The position numbers and the translations under genes were made by a program. The notes below the pieces were generated by a model that was not told the DNA's origin, did not search any database, and saw only the letters and a program-made list of their open reading frames with translations. This document shows positions 1 to 11,520 of a DNA stretch of 64,000 nt, piece by piece. Positions within the stretch are counted from its first letter, which is position 1. Each line of letters starts with the position of its first letter. This stretch comes from Nageia nagi (Eukaryota; Pinophyta): assembly GCA_050084985.1 (NCBI GenBank), contig JBITNC010000001.1:100006001-100070000 (forward strand), written 5' to 3'.

Positions 1-913
1 CTTAACAAAGTATGCTCTCACTTTTGCACTTCGAGCAATCTTAAGTGATCAGAAATAAGTTAAGTGAAAGAGGTAAAATTTATGCACATTTTATTTAGAA
101 ATTTACTTCACATTAACACTCTTGAAGAGGTCTGCCCTTACCACTCCATTGGAGGTCGAAGGGAGGTGACCCTTGGAGGAGTAATTGAACCACATTTAAT
201 TAATTTATCTACACATAATACTTCCATAGCTGGAAGGGGTTAATGAACATCATTAATAGGTTGGATAATGAACCACATTATAATTAATAAAGAACAACAG
301 GGTTTATTAAGGTCAAGATCCATCTTATAATAAACTTTTGATTGTATCACATTAAGATAAGATAAATGAATGGACATGAATGTTGGGGAGGGTAGTATGC
401 ATAATTGCATCTTGTTTAAATTGCATTTCATAAGGCCTTAAAGGATATAATTGAACATTAACGAGTTGGATGTCACTACCAACCGTTAATTCTTATTTCT
501 TTGTACCCCCCGACATAACACACTTGAAGCCATAGAGCTAGTCACACTTGGAGGTGATTACCAAGGTGACTCTCCTTTAGGTAGGAGTCAAAAAAGGAGA
601 CTCTTCTAGAACCAAGCCAAAAGCCATAGAAGCTTGTAAACATTACTTAGAATTACCCAACCTACCTTATTCAACACTTGACTAGTCAAAACAAATTAGG
701 AAAATTAAAATACTAAAAGTGAACAACTCATATTGTTCATTTAACTTAGATACTAAAAATATGTGAAAAAGTTAAAAAGATAATACACATTCAGAAGTAA
801 ATTTGCATGTAGGATGTTTGTGCATTAAATTGTTTTCTCGAAAATATAATATAAAAGATAAAAATGAAGTTCTCTTTTTATGATGTTTGTTTATAATGGT
901 TCAAACTAGAAGT
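1..913. other. Non-coding leader upstream of element A gag
   Basis: No credible coding region in either strand. It reads like LTR or leader DNA of a retrotransposon. A block at 453-498 (beginning GAACATTAACGAGTTGG) resembles 48,624-48,666 at the left end of element D (GAACATCAATGAGTTGG), so this leader shares a module with that family. I could not place an LTR boundary or primer binding site. Confidence 0.4.
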
Positions 914-3400
914 ATGGTCGCTAAGGAAATACAAGAATACCCATTTGAAATACAAGAAATAGATACAGATAATATGGATTTGATAGAGTCTTCAGTTAGG
1001 AGGCCACCTCTTTTAGATGAATTAGATTCATGGATAGGTCATTATGAAGGTAAAGATGAAGATTAGGATTATGATCAATCTAAATTGCAAAGACAAGGTA
1101 TAGAGGATTATATTACTAAGTCTAGAATGCAAGTGTTAGATGAAGAGTTAATTGAAATCGTCATCGTCTAGCCAATCATAGAGATGTTCCTAAGACGTCT
1201 TCTAGTGTACCAGGAGATGTAGAAAAATGAGATCAAAGGCATCATAACCTAGAAATTGATGAGAATAGATCTCGAGCTAGAACCATAGCAGTAGCAGAGA
1301 CTGAACCATATAAAGTTATCTATGATAGAGTCATTCATAAATTACCAGATGGTGAATAGTCAATTCTTTGATTAGAAAAGAAGGACTTCCTCTTTCTCGT
1401 AAATCTCTCCAATTAGGAAAAAATGAAGTAGCAATACCTGCAAGTAATTTATCTCAAAGAGCTCCTTCAATAAAGCAAACAGAAAAATTGTACTCTTTAA
1501 AGGGAAGATTAGATAGAAGGACATCTAAGCTTGCAGTAGAAGAGATACCTTCTTTTGAAGAACTAAAAGAACGAAGATGATTATATACAACAAAAATGGG
1601 TCAAATATTCATGAAAGTATATGCCGATGAGATTAAAAGGGCCGTGGAGATGCAATATCTCCTAGAGGAAGAAAATAGAAGAAATAATGAAGCCCTTAAA
1701 ATTCAAGAACAAGAAGATAAATTAAAAGAAATGGAAGATAAACTTTTGAGGGATAAAAAGAAATTGATAGAACAAGAACAAATAAACAAAGAGAGAAGTG
1801 AATTCCTGGAACAAGAAAAGAAAAGACTTCATAAAGAGCATGAGATTCAACTACGTTTAAGAGAATTACAACTTGAAGAATTAGAAAAAGAAAAAATCAA
1901 AAGGGAGCAACATCTACGTATGGAGAAAGAAAAATAAAGACAGTGGGAGGAATATCAAAGGATTAAAAATTGGAAACCTGAAACTCCTGAAGGAAGTCAA
2001 ATACGGAGATATCGAGATCCTTACTTAGATAGACAAGAAGCAAGGGATAAAGAAGTAGCCATTTTGTTACAAAAGAAGAGGGATAAAGAACTAGAATTAC
2101 AAAGATTATATGATAAACAAAAGCAAGAATCTATTAAAAGTTGGGTGGAACAAACTCAAAAGCAAATGAAACAACCTGATTACAAAGGAAGAGAGTTATA
2201 CGGAAAAAGTATATACCAAGAACCTCCTAAAATCCCTAGTCTGCGACATCAGTCACCTCTTAAGATATTGCCCCCACCACCATCAGAATTTCCTTCTGAC
2301 TATGAGTCTCACATGTCAAGATCAATCTTAGAAAAGGATCCGAATACTCGAAGACATCATAGACATACTCAAGGTCGAAGAACTGATAAGGAATTAGAAG
2401 ACTTTTTGAAGGATTTCATGAATCTGAGAGATGAATGTTCAAGGGCTTAAGAAGTTAAATTATAAGAACATTTGTAATGAGCCTATTCATCCAAGTGTTC
2501 TGAAAAAGAAATTACCTTATAGGTTTGAACTTCCTAAAATAGAACCATTTAAAGGAAGAGAAGATCCCAAAGAACACTTGAGAAAATTTGCATTTTCTAG
2601 TTATCAGATAGCCAATGATGATTCATTGATGTTACGTATGTTCCCTATGAGCTTGCAGGTCAAGCTTTGGATTGGTATAATAGTTTACCTATGCATAGTT
2701 TATATACATTCGAACAATTGGCTGATCAATTTCTTGAGCACTTTAGAATCAATATTAAAGAAAAATCTTCCATTACGGATCTTACAAGATTACAAAAATT
2801 TCCCGATGAAACCATACAAGATTACATCTCAAGATGGCGGGCTATACTTACTAGTATGCCTTATACAATACCACAAGAAGAATTGGTTAAATTTTTAGTC
2901 AAAGTTGTCTAAGACCAATAGCTAGTGTTCTCCAAATTCAACAACATAAGACTTTTGAAGAAGCTATTGCACAGGCAATAGTTATAGAAAGAGTTAAAAT
3001 TCAAGATGGAGAACTGAAACTCAAGAAGAAGGAATACAAGAAAGGCAATCAACATGAGAACACTAGTAAACAACCACAAAGTAATCAAATAGCTATGATG
3101 GAAGATTCTGGTCAAGCTCCAAAAATTAAAGAAAATGTTGAACCTAAGCCTAAGAGAAATTTTACCCCATTATCAGAACCATTATCTGAGATACTTAAAA
3201 AATTATGTGATAATGGTATGATCACATTACCTGAAATAAAACTGGAGAATCTGATGCTAAAGAGAAAAAATGGTATAGAGAGAATGAATTTTGTGCTTAT
3301 CATAGACAAAAGGGACATAAGACAAATAGATGTCAAACTTTACAGCATAAAATTCAAGACTTGATAGATGGTGGGAAAATAGATGTGGATAATCCAGTTG
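914..3400 (+). pseudogene. Element A gag polyprotein, decayed
   Basis: Gag forms the particle that packages retrotransposon RNA. The ATG at 914 begins an acidic N-terminus that is interrupted by a stop at 1,064. A lysine/glutamate-rich coiled coil follows at about 1,600-1,935 and again at 2,064-2,300. The capsid-like domain is at about 2,500-2,912, with ELPKIEPFKGREDPKEHL, then LDWYNSLP after a one-base frameshift near 2,660, then PDETIQDYISRWRAI, as in plant Ty3 gag. A basic linker leads to a zinc-binding motif at about 3,290-3,345 (CAYHRQKGHKTNRC), the C-H-H-C form typical of plant Tat/Athila gag, followed by IQDLIDGG. At least three frame changes and several stops make it non-functional. 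Confidence 0.8.
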
Positions 3401-3702
3401 TGCCTTCTGAATCAAAATTTAGGGATATATCAAAATCCCTTACCTTCACATCAGGCTAATAATGTGGTGATTATCCCAAATCAAATGAACTATACATGCA
3501 ATGATAAGGATACACCATTTATAGGGACTATAGATGATTCAATACACATGATTGGTATAGCTACAAGAGCACAACAATATCAGGATAAGCAAGATAACCC
3601 ACGAAAAAATCAATCGATATCAAATCCAAGTAATATACAACCTATACCTCTCCACAACAACCTAAGGTTTCGATAAAGGGTGCTCTTCAATAATAATTAA
3701 AG

Positions 3703-4271
3703 ATGTCTCCGGTTAAGATGACTTTATTTGAGCTATTACAACAGTCTGGGAGTTATAGGGAAGCTATGAATCAAATTCTACAAGAAATTCAAGTGGATAT
3801 TAGTAACCCTGATAATTTTATTTCAATAATTGAAAGTTTGAAGATATCTCAACAACCTAGTATTACCTTCTACGAACAAGAAAGGTTAAAAAATGATGGA
3901 CAAGGCGGTCTTGATCCACCTTTACATATAATGGGTAAAGTAGATGGGAAATTGTTTAAAAGAATTTTGATAGATGAAGGGTCAGCTATAAATATAATCT
4001 CAGAGGTTGCATATAAAAATTTGAATTTGTGGATTCACTTATCTTAGCTCCTTCTTTACAAATTAGGGCATTTATTGATGCAATATGTTCAACTTTGGGA
4101 TCAATCATGCTACCAATTATAGTAGGGGCTAAGACTGTGCAAACTTTATTACATATAATTGAAGGAAATATCATACAATATAACGTTCTTTTAGGACATC
4201 CATGGATTAGAGAAATGCAATTGTGTCCCATCAACTTACCATGGATGTTTAAAATACATCTACAAAGATAA
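3703..4271 (+). pseudogene. Element A retropepsin-type protease region, decayed
   Basis: This would be the aspartic protease that cuts the polyprotein. The leading MTLFELLQQSGSYREAM matches the short helix found before the protease in plant Tat elements. The active-site region reads LIDEGSAINII, where the family has D-x-G-S/A; here a glutamate sits between Asp and Gly. After a frameshift near 4,025 the flap and C-terminal part follow, ending in YNVLLGHPWIREM, the usual retropepsin closing motif (LLGRPWL and variants). The region lies between gag and the pol linker. The frameshift means that no intact enzyme is made. Confidence 0.7.
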
Positions 4272-4281
4272 AGTTCATTGT

Positions 4282-5636
4282 GTGTTTAAAGATCCAGACC
4301 CTTATTTGCATTGTAATTTAATTTTGGATCCAAGTAAAGTGACATTACCATCTCCTAACTTATCAACCACATTGATGAACAAGAATACAAATCAATCTGA
4401 AGTCATAAAAGGAAAAAGTGATATAGCTATACAGGATAGAGATGCTTGGGAAAGGGTTGCTAAGACTTTAGACGAAAAATATGGAGCTTCTTCATCAAAA
4501 CAAGTGAATACTACATCTGATAATGACTCATCTAGTGTATATCCAGTGAAAGTTAAATTAATGGATTTAGGGATGGGAGAATATGATGTAGATGATGTGG
4601 TATTTAATATACCATCATTACAAGAAGTGGGTAAAGCATCTGAATCCCTAGTGTGATTGGACAAATAGTACCTTTAGGGGAAGTACCTAATCAGACCATG
4701 TTTATCTATGTGGGAATAGTAGATTCGATGTCAACAATACCCAATCAAACTTATGAAGGAAGTTTCGATAATGATATGAAATATTTATCACCTTGTTCAA
4801 GAACATTTGTCTTAAACTATTTTAATAAATGTAATTGGCAAGAATGAGGATTGGGTCAGTATGAGCAAGGTCCATGAGACATTATTGAATTACAATACCA
4901 ATATCCCATGATAAAAGGGATTAGGTTATCAAAATGAATGTAAAATTCTTACTAAATTAGAAAATTCAGAAGAAGAGAATTTGGATTATAGTGAAGAGAT
5001 TTTAGAGAAAGAATCCATAGTACAAGAAAGTATTGATATAAGAGAAGAATAGTTAAGTGAAATGGATGTCTTAGAAGGGGTCAAAGTGCTCTTCATAAAT
5101 AATACTGAGCCACCCTGGAACCATTCATGCTCACCAAGTGATATACAAGAAAAAATAAATAGAAATGTCAATCATCAATTAGTTCATGTTTCGATATACC
5201 ATCGGTAAATATGGTTATAAATAAAAGAGAATGATGTTGAAGATCAAAATAGTGAACAAATAGATGAAGCCAACAAAAATCATGATTTAATCAGAATAAT
5301 AGCCGATACTCCTACAGATGAAATAATTGCTGATTTTTCTCTTATATCATCCAACCCTTTGGTACATGAATTCAAAAACATAGATTACATATTTGATTCC
5401 TATAAAGATCAAGTATGCAGAATGAGCAAATTCAAGAATGTGATGAAGAATATAGCATTAACGATAATGGTTGGATACCGGTACCAAATCAATTAGAACA
5501 AGGATCGCATATGCTTACTGAAAAGGTCTTAGAAATAAATATCAGTAATGATCCTCAAAATCCCAAAATAATTCAATTAGGAGAAAATCTCATGAAAACT
5601 GATCAAGAAGAGATTATAACCTTATTAAAAGTATGA
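4282..5636 (+). pseudogene. Element A protease-RT linker
   Basis: A long acidic, low-similarity stretch joins protease and reverse transcriptase, as in other plant Tat elements. Open stretches at 4,282-4,656 (rich in Asp and Ser, containing AWERVAKTLDEKYG) and 5,415-5,636 (ending NPKIIQLGENLMKTDQEEII) are broken by stops. The last stretch leads directly into RT and resembles the sequence before RT in related elements. I see no enzymatic domain here. Confidence 0.5.
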
Positions 5637-6440
5637 GAAAAAGTATTCACATGGTCATATGCAGACATGCCTGGAATAGACCCTAAACTAGTAGTGCATA
5701 ATTTAGCCTTAAAGTCTGATGCTAAACGAGTTAAACAGAAATTACATAAGATGCATCCTACTATAGCATTAATGGTGAAAGAAGAACTTTAGAAATTATT
5801 AGAAGCTAAATTTATACAACCTATAGATTATTCGAATTGGATATCTAACATGGTACCTGTGAAAAAACCAAGTGGAAAAATATGAATATGCACAGATTTT
5901 CGTGATCTTAACAAAGCTTATCCCAAAGATGATTTCCCTCTACCTAACATTGATAGCTTGGTAGATTCGACAGCAGGACATGATATGCTATCATTAATGG
6001 ATGAATTTAACCAAATAAAAATAGCTCCTAAAGATCAACATAAAATAGCTTTTATAACTCCGTGGGGTATCTTTTGTTACAAAGTTATGCCTTTTGGATT
6101 AAAGAATGCTGGGGCAACTTATCAAAGGGCTATGACTTATATATTCCATGATTATATGCATGACATAGTAGAAGATTATGTTGATGATTTGTTGGTTAGT
6201 CCAAACATCGAATAGATCATGGAAAAGACCTGATTAAAGTCTTGGACAGATTATTAGAACATAAAGTAAGATTAAATCCAAAAAAGTGTGTTTTTGGTGT
6301 AACTTCGGGAAAACTACTAGGATTTTTATTGTGTCTTGATGAGGAATTGAAATAGATCCTAATAAAGTGAAGGTGGTGGTAGATATGCCACCTCCTGAAA
6401 TCTTAAACAATTACAGAGTTTACAGGGTAAGTTACAAGCC
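5637..6440 (+). pseudogene. Element A reverse transcriptase, decayed
   Basis: RNA-directed DNA polymerase of the element. Landmarks in order: VFTWSYADMPGIDP at the start, WISNMVPVKKPSGK, CTDFRDLNKAYPKDDFPLPN, then an open stretch at 5,958-6,215 with ITPWGIFCYKVMPFGLKNAG and the catalytic EDYVDDLLV at about 6,175. The wording around MPFGLKNAGATYQRAM is characteristic of the plant Tat lineage. A two-residue deletion turns the usual MDGFSGYNQI into MDEFNQI. Stops occur after YPTIALMVKEEL and after the YVDD region, and the thumb region beyond 6,215 is frameshifted. Confidence 0.85.
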
Positions 6441-6528
6441 ATCAGGAGGTTTATAGCTCAACTTTCAGATAAATGCAAACCATTTACAAAACTATTAAAA
6501 AAGGGGATAGAATATCATTGGGGTAAAG

Positions 6529-6958
6529 AGCAATAAGATGCCTTTGAGGAAATTAAAAGATATTTATTATCTCCTCCTGTGTTAAGTCCACCAAGGAAAG
6601 ATATACCCTTTTTGTTATACGTTTCTGCTACTAAAACTACCTTAGGAACAATGCTTGCTCAGAAGAATGAATATAATAAAGAGCAAGCTATATATTACCT
6701 AAGTAGAACACTTGTGAGTTATGAGATTAAATGCATATAATTGGAAAAATTATGTCTTGCTATCATTTTTGCTACTAAAAAGCTCCGACATTACATGCTT
6801 AATCATACAATGTATGACATCTCTAAAGTGGACCCATTGAAATATATGATGAATAAAACCTATCAAAATTCAAGAACTGTAAAGTGGATAATGTACCTAA
6901 CTGAATTTGATTTGCATTTTATTGGACAAAAATCAATAAAAGGATAAGTAATTGCTGA
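6529..6958 (+). pseudogene. Element A Ty3-type RNase H, decayed
   Basis: RNase H degrades the RNA strand during reverse transcription. Readable motifs are LLSPPVLSPP, LLYVSATKTTLGTMLAQ, YYLSRTLVSYE, then EKLCLAIIFATKKLRHYML and VKWIMYLTEFDLHF. The wording matches the RNase H of plant Tat elements, in which the first catalytic Asp is often altered; here the position reads SAT. A stop at 6,738 and another at 6,945 break the frame. It is followed by a second RNase H of different origin. Confidence 0.75.
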
Positions 6959-7059
6959 CTATCTCGTTGATGCTCCGTTACAAGATAATAAACCACTTGT
7001 CATTGAATTACCCGATGATGGGATATTTCAAATAGATGAAATTGAAATACCTGTAGAAC

Positions 7060-7540
7060 TCGAAGATGAGTGGGATATGACAATACACTTTGATGGTTCT
7101 CGATGTGAACAAGGTGGTGGAGCAGGTGTTGTATTTATAACATTGCAAGGAATCCCTATACCGTATTCATTTAAACTTAAATTTCCTTGTACTAATAATA
7201 ATGCGAAATACGAAGCTTTGATATTAGCATTGAAAACCGCTATTAAATTAAAACTCAAAAGAATTAAGATTATTGGAGATTCTTTACTTATCGTAAATCA
7301 AGTGAAAGGAATCTATCAATGTAGAGAACCTTTACTTCAAAAGTATAAAGCGTTAGTTGAGGAATTATTAAAATCTTTTGATCAATTCAGTATAGAAGCA
7401 GCACTGAGATCATCTAATAGATTCACAGATGCTATGGATTCTATTGGATCTCTTATCCCAGAAGATCCTAAAAAATCTTCAATTCAAGTTGAAATAATTC
7501 AATTGTCTCAATCATCATTACAACAAGAAGATGAAGAATA
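7060..7540 (+). pseudogene. Element A archaeal-type RNase H (aRNH)
   Basis: A second RNase H domain, RNase HI-like and of the type acquired by plant Tat elements. Counting from the Met at 7,077, the catalytic residues are all present: Asp6 (HFDGSRC), Glu46 (KYEAL), Asp68 (IIGDSLLIVNQV) and Asp118 (FTDAM). The glycine-rich GGGAGVVF and the CTNNNAKYEAL block are typical. The domain itself is continuously open, which is unusual in this decayed element. It lies between RNase H and integrase, which places the element in the Tat/Ogre group. In these elements this enzyme is thought to cover for the altered first RNase H. Confidence 0.85.
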
Positions 7541-7559
7541 AAGTGTATTAAATATTGAT

Positions 7560-8819
7560 GTAACAGATAAAGATGATTGGTACCAGGAATTGATAGACTT
7601 TTTAAAATTTGGAACTCTTCCTGTAAACCTTAATAAATCATCATGACGAGCATTTAAAATTAAAGCGGCTAAATATTGTTTGATAGGGGATATCTTGCAT
7701 CGACGAAATTTCAATGGTATATTACTTAGATGTCTCGAATGGAATGATAGTAAAAAAGCTATGTCCTTCGCCCATGATGGAGTATGTGGAGGACATTTTA
7801 ATGGTATTGCACTTGTAAAGCAATTAATACGGATAGGGTATTATTGGCCTACTATGGAAAAGGATTGTTGTGAATATGTTAAAAAGTGCTTTAAATGTCA
7901 ACAATATTCTCATTTATTTTCACAACCGTCTCAGGAGCTACATCCTATACAATCACTTTGGCCATTCTCTAAATGGGCCTTAGATTTAATAGGAAAAATT
8001 ACACCTACATCCTCTAGTGGGCACAAGTTCATTATTACAGCAACTGAATATTTTACTAAATGGGTAGAGGCTATTCCTATGACTTCCACTAAGGGTGCAC
8101 GAATCGCTGAGTTTATAGAAAATTATATTATATGTAGATTCGGTATACCAAACCAATTAATTATAGATAATGGAAAGAATTTTAAAAATAAGGATGTAAA
8201 ATGTATATGTGACAAGTATAAAATTAAACAAAGTTTTTCCACTCCTTATTATCCACAAGGTAATGGACAGGCAGAAGCTACTAACAAAACTATTCGAAAC
8301 ATTTTAGCAAAAATAGTAAATGATTCTCATAAAGATTGGCATATGCAAATACCAAAAGCCTTATGGGCTTATCGTACTAGTGTACACACTCCCATTGGGG
8401 CAATGCCATTCTCTTTAGTTTATGGAATAGAAGCCATCCTACCCATAGAGCTTGAGATACCATCTCTTAGAGTAAATCTAAGTGAGCAAAATGCTGACGA
8501 GGAAGCAAGACAAACTCGCTTAGACCAGTTATTACTTTTAGATGAAAAATGTATTAATGCTTTAGAGCACATGGTGTTTATCAGAGGAGGATAAAAGAGC
8601 TTTTGATAAAAGAGCTTTAATTCATGAATTCAAAATAGGTGATTTGGTCTTAAAAGAAAATCAACAAACTTCACGACTAGAACGAAACTTAGAGACAAGT
8701 TTGCTCCAAATTGGTTAGGACCATACATCATTAAGAAAAATTTTGGTAAGGGAAATTATCATTTATCAGATTTAGAAGGAAATGAAGAGTGTGAACCTAT
8801 AAATATCATGCATCTCTGA
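7560..8819 (+). pseudogene. Element A integrase, catalytic core intact, C-terminus frameshifted
   Basis: Inserts the cDNA into the host genome. An open stretch of 304 codons (7,680-8,594) carries the HHCC zinc finger (His32, His39, Cys70, Cys73 counted from 7,680) and the DD35E triad: Asp102 in ALDLIG, Asp163 in IIDNGKNF and Glu199 in GQAEATNK, with 35 residues between the last two. The GPY-like C-terminal part continues in other frames, with FAPNWLGPYIIKKNF and ending near INIMHL at about 8,817. A short duplication of an AAAGAGCTTT word around 8,595-8,620 accompanies the break. It is the best preserved enzyme in the window, suggesting that A is younger than its neighbours. Confidence 0.88.
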
Positions 8820-8964
8820 CCCTTCTATACATAAAAAGGGAAAAGTGTATATTAGTTTTCTTTTGTTTCATTTTATTATTAATTAAAACAATAAATAAAT
8901 AAAAATATTAATATTTGTCAAATGTTTATGATTAAAACAAAAAGATGAATCTGGTAAAGGAATC

Positions 8965-10119
8965 TGCTGAAGGTAGCTTCGTGCAACCACAAGTACGATT
9001 TCCACGCCCAGATATCAGGTGACTTCGCATTAACATATTTGAAACATAACTTTGATATGGATCTCTTGAATTATTTATGGTTGACTATTGATGAGCAATA
9101 TGAAAGATCGTATAATATGTTTCGTGGTAGGACTGACGGTTGGGAAGTCACCTTCTTTGGATATGAAGCCTGTATTAATTTAGGCCGCAAATTTATTTCG
9201 CACATATGGAACGAATATCATGAGAAATAATGACCTTTTGTCTACAATGGCCTTATGGAAGGCCAAGGATCAACATAAGGTGTCAATTAACAAAGCCTTC
9301 ACTCCTTTTAGCTAGGATGAACTGCGTTGAACAATTAACTAAAAACCTAGAATGGATGGATGAACTCTTACCTTATTTACCTCATAAAAGGGTGACTTAT
9401 GACTTTTCAAATGCTTTTGTGGCCTTCCCTCCTAGAACACCACAACAACACTATAGGCAAATCAACAGATTCTCTTGCATACAAATGCGACCCAAATTAG
9501 GAAACAAAAGTTGGAAGAAAGATGAGCCTACCGTATTGCTGAACTTGCAACGATAAATCAAATAAAGATTAGAAATGAGATTATCAAAAAATTATCAAAA
9601 GGACATAGAGTACAAAATAATGGAAATTATCTCCCTGGGTTCGAAAATAGGTATGATAGAGATCTGTTTATGAAATTCATTCGTAACGTTCCTACTCCTT
9701 TATATTCAAACATCTTTTCCATGCCTATTGAAATTCAACAACAACTGGCCTTGACATTCTATGATATACACGAATCTTACGGTTGGGAGGTCAAAATAAA
9801 TAAATCTCAAGTCATTTTTTGTATTGACACATTTGAACTATGGTGTTCTCCTAAATCAGAATATGATCTAATGATATATTTCTATCTCCTGTGGCCCACA
9901 GAAAAGCCTAAAATCATAATTGATTGTACTTACAACTGGACTTTGAGATATCAAGAACGAATCATCTTAATCGCCCAAACCGTGACTTCTGAACACTTAG
10001 ATTATTGTGTTCCCGAAATTTGTCATAATCAAGTGATATTAATTTTAGTTTTTTATTTAGTTCAACATATTGCTCATTCAATCCTTAGGCAGTTCAAACT
10101 CGATTTGAACGTGTCCTGA
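8965..10119 (+). pseudogene. Element A post-integrase ORF with a duplicated domain
   Basis: A coding remnant downstream of integrase on the same strand, of unknown function. It runs through three frames: to 9,230, then 9,230 to about 9,525, then from about 9,525 to 10,119. Two copies of one domain are visible. Copy 1 (about 9,060-9,280) has MDLLNYLWLTIDEQYE, GWEVTFFGYEACINL and FCLQWPYGRPRINI. Copy 2 (about 9,715-9,930) has MPIEIQQQLALTFYDIHE, GWEVKINKSQVIFCI and YFYLLWPTEKPKIII. Shared anchors are GWEV and, about 45 residues later, an aromatic-rich stretch with LxWPxxxPxI. There is no signal peptide or obvious catalytic motif. It might be an RNA-binding or particle-associated extra protein, but I do not recognise it. 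Confidence 0.6.
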
Positions 10120-11104
10120 ATAGATTCCCGAGAAAAACTATAAAACCCTAAAAAAAATAAAAAAAAATAAATAGAAAAATTATAAAATCCTAAAAATTTG
10201 AAAAATATAAAATACATAAAAATTATAAAATTATAAAATTTACCTAGATGGAAACATCTAGAGGTTACTTGGCAATAGGGTGCCCTGCCCTTGTATGATG
10301 TGAGTATATGTTGTATGTCATTGTAAAAGTGGTTATCCGTAAATGTGTAATGTGTGAAAAGGTCATTTTAGAATAATCTCCTTGTTATCACCACATTCAC
10401 TTTATCTTTTCTTTCGTAAAGAGATGATATACCATAGATGATAGAAAAACATAAAGTTTGTGTTTGAGGGAAAATCCATAAACTCCAAACACTTATAACA
10501 TTAAAAAAATTTCGAAGAGAATTTGAATGAAATCATTCTAAGAGACATTAAGAGTGAAAGTTATGTGTCTATCCTATTATTCGCTCCATCTCGAACCCAA
10601 GGATCGTTTGATAGTAAAAAAAAAAAAGAGAAGAGAGAAAGAAAGAGAAAAGAGATGACAAAAAAAAGTGCTACAAAGATTCTTGGGTTATATCGAGATC
10701 GAGGGGTTAATCCTCATCGGGGCTATGGAACCTATCTAGCAATGGGGCATACCTTACGAGTGGCGATATGTCCATTTTGGTTAGCGACCTTCTTTCCTAT
10801 GGACCTCTATACGTTTCATATGGATAGACTAGCTTATTAATGTCTCTAGGATATTTCATCTCAAATGATCTAAGAAGGGAAATGAACCTCACTGCACACA
10901 CTGGAGTTTTTAGATTCTCTTATCAACATATAACAATATTGTTTGATATCATCTTAGGTTATTAGATCTGGAAATAAAGAAAGATAAGGTAGATGTTGTA
11001 ATAACTTGGTCGTTGAGCTAAAATCACCTAATCTGTTGTCATAAGTTGCATATTGTTTGTGTCTAGAACCACTTGTGTCATTTTGTTAAATCATTCAAGA
11101 TTAT
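10120..11104. other. Non-coding region after the post-integrase ORF
   Basis: It begins with an A/T-rich stretch (10,140-10,245) made of AAAATTATAAAAT-like words. The rest holds no convincing coding sequence; an open stretch at 10,523-10,840 looks accidental because it spans a homopurine run. In related plant elements this is the untranslated part between pol and the 3' LTR. Confidence 0.5.
10616..10655 (+). other. 40-bp uninterrupted purine tract
   Basis: An A/G-only run of 40 bases (AAAA followed by GAGAAGAGAGAAAG-type words). It is not next to an LTR start, so it is not the primer for plus-strand synthesis at the 3' LTR. It could be a second, central purine tract or a simple purine microsatellite. 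Confidence 0.6.
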
Positions 11105-11520
11105 CATTACCTTTGAACATTATTAAAATTGCTTTTCTTTGGAAAGGATAAGAATGATTATTTATTGTTCCCCTGACCAAGATAAAGTTAATGTTCATAT
11201 GCATCCATTAGGTCACTAGTGTGTCATGTCAATCCATTTCACTATTATCCATTACCTTTGAACATTATTAAAATTGCTTTTCTTTGGAAAGGATAGGAAT
11301 GATTATTTATTGTTCCCCTGACCAAGATAAAGTTAATGTTCATATGCATCCATTAGGTCACTAGTGTGTCATGTTAATCCATTTCACTATTATCCACTAC
11401 CTTTGAACATTATTAAAATTGCTTTTCTTTGAAAGGATAAGAATGATTATTTGTTATTCCCCTGACCAAGATAAAGTTAATGTTCATATGTACCCATAAG
11501 TCATTAGTTTGTCATGTCGT
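11105..11520 (+). repeat. 145-bp tandem repeat, about 2.9 copies
   Basis: The anchor ACCTTTGAACATTATT occurs at 11,109, 11,254 and 11,399, exactly 145 bp apart. The first two units differ by only a few bases; the third diverges and is cut short near 11,520. A tandem repeat between pol and the 3' LTR is a known feature of Tat/Ogre elements and can seed satellites. Confidence 0.92.

Noticed and set aside
10523-10840. Possible small basic protein in element A
   Set aside because: It runs through a 40-bp homopurine tract, and nothing in it is recognisable; better explained as an untranslated region.
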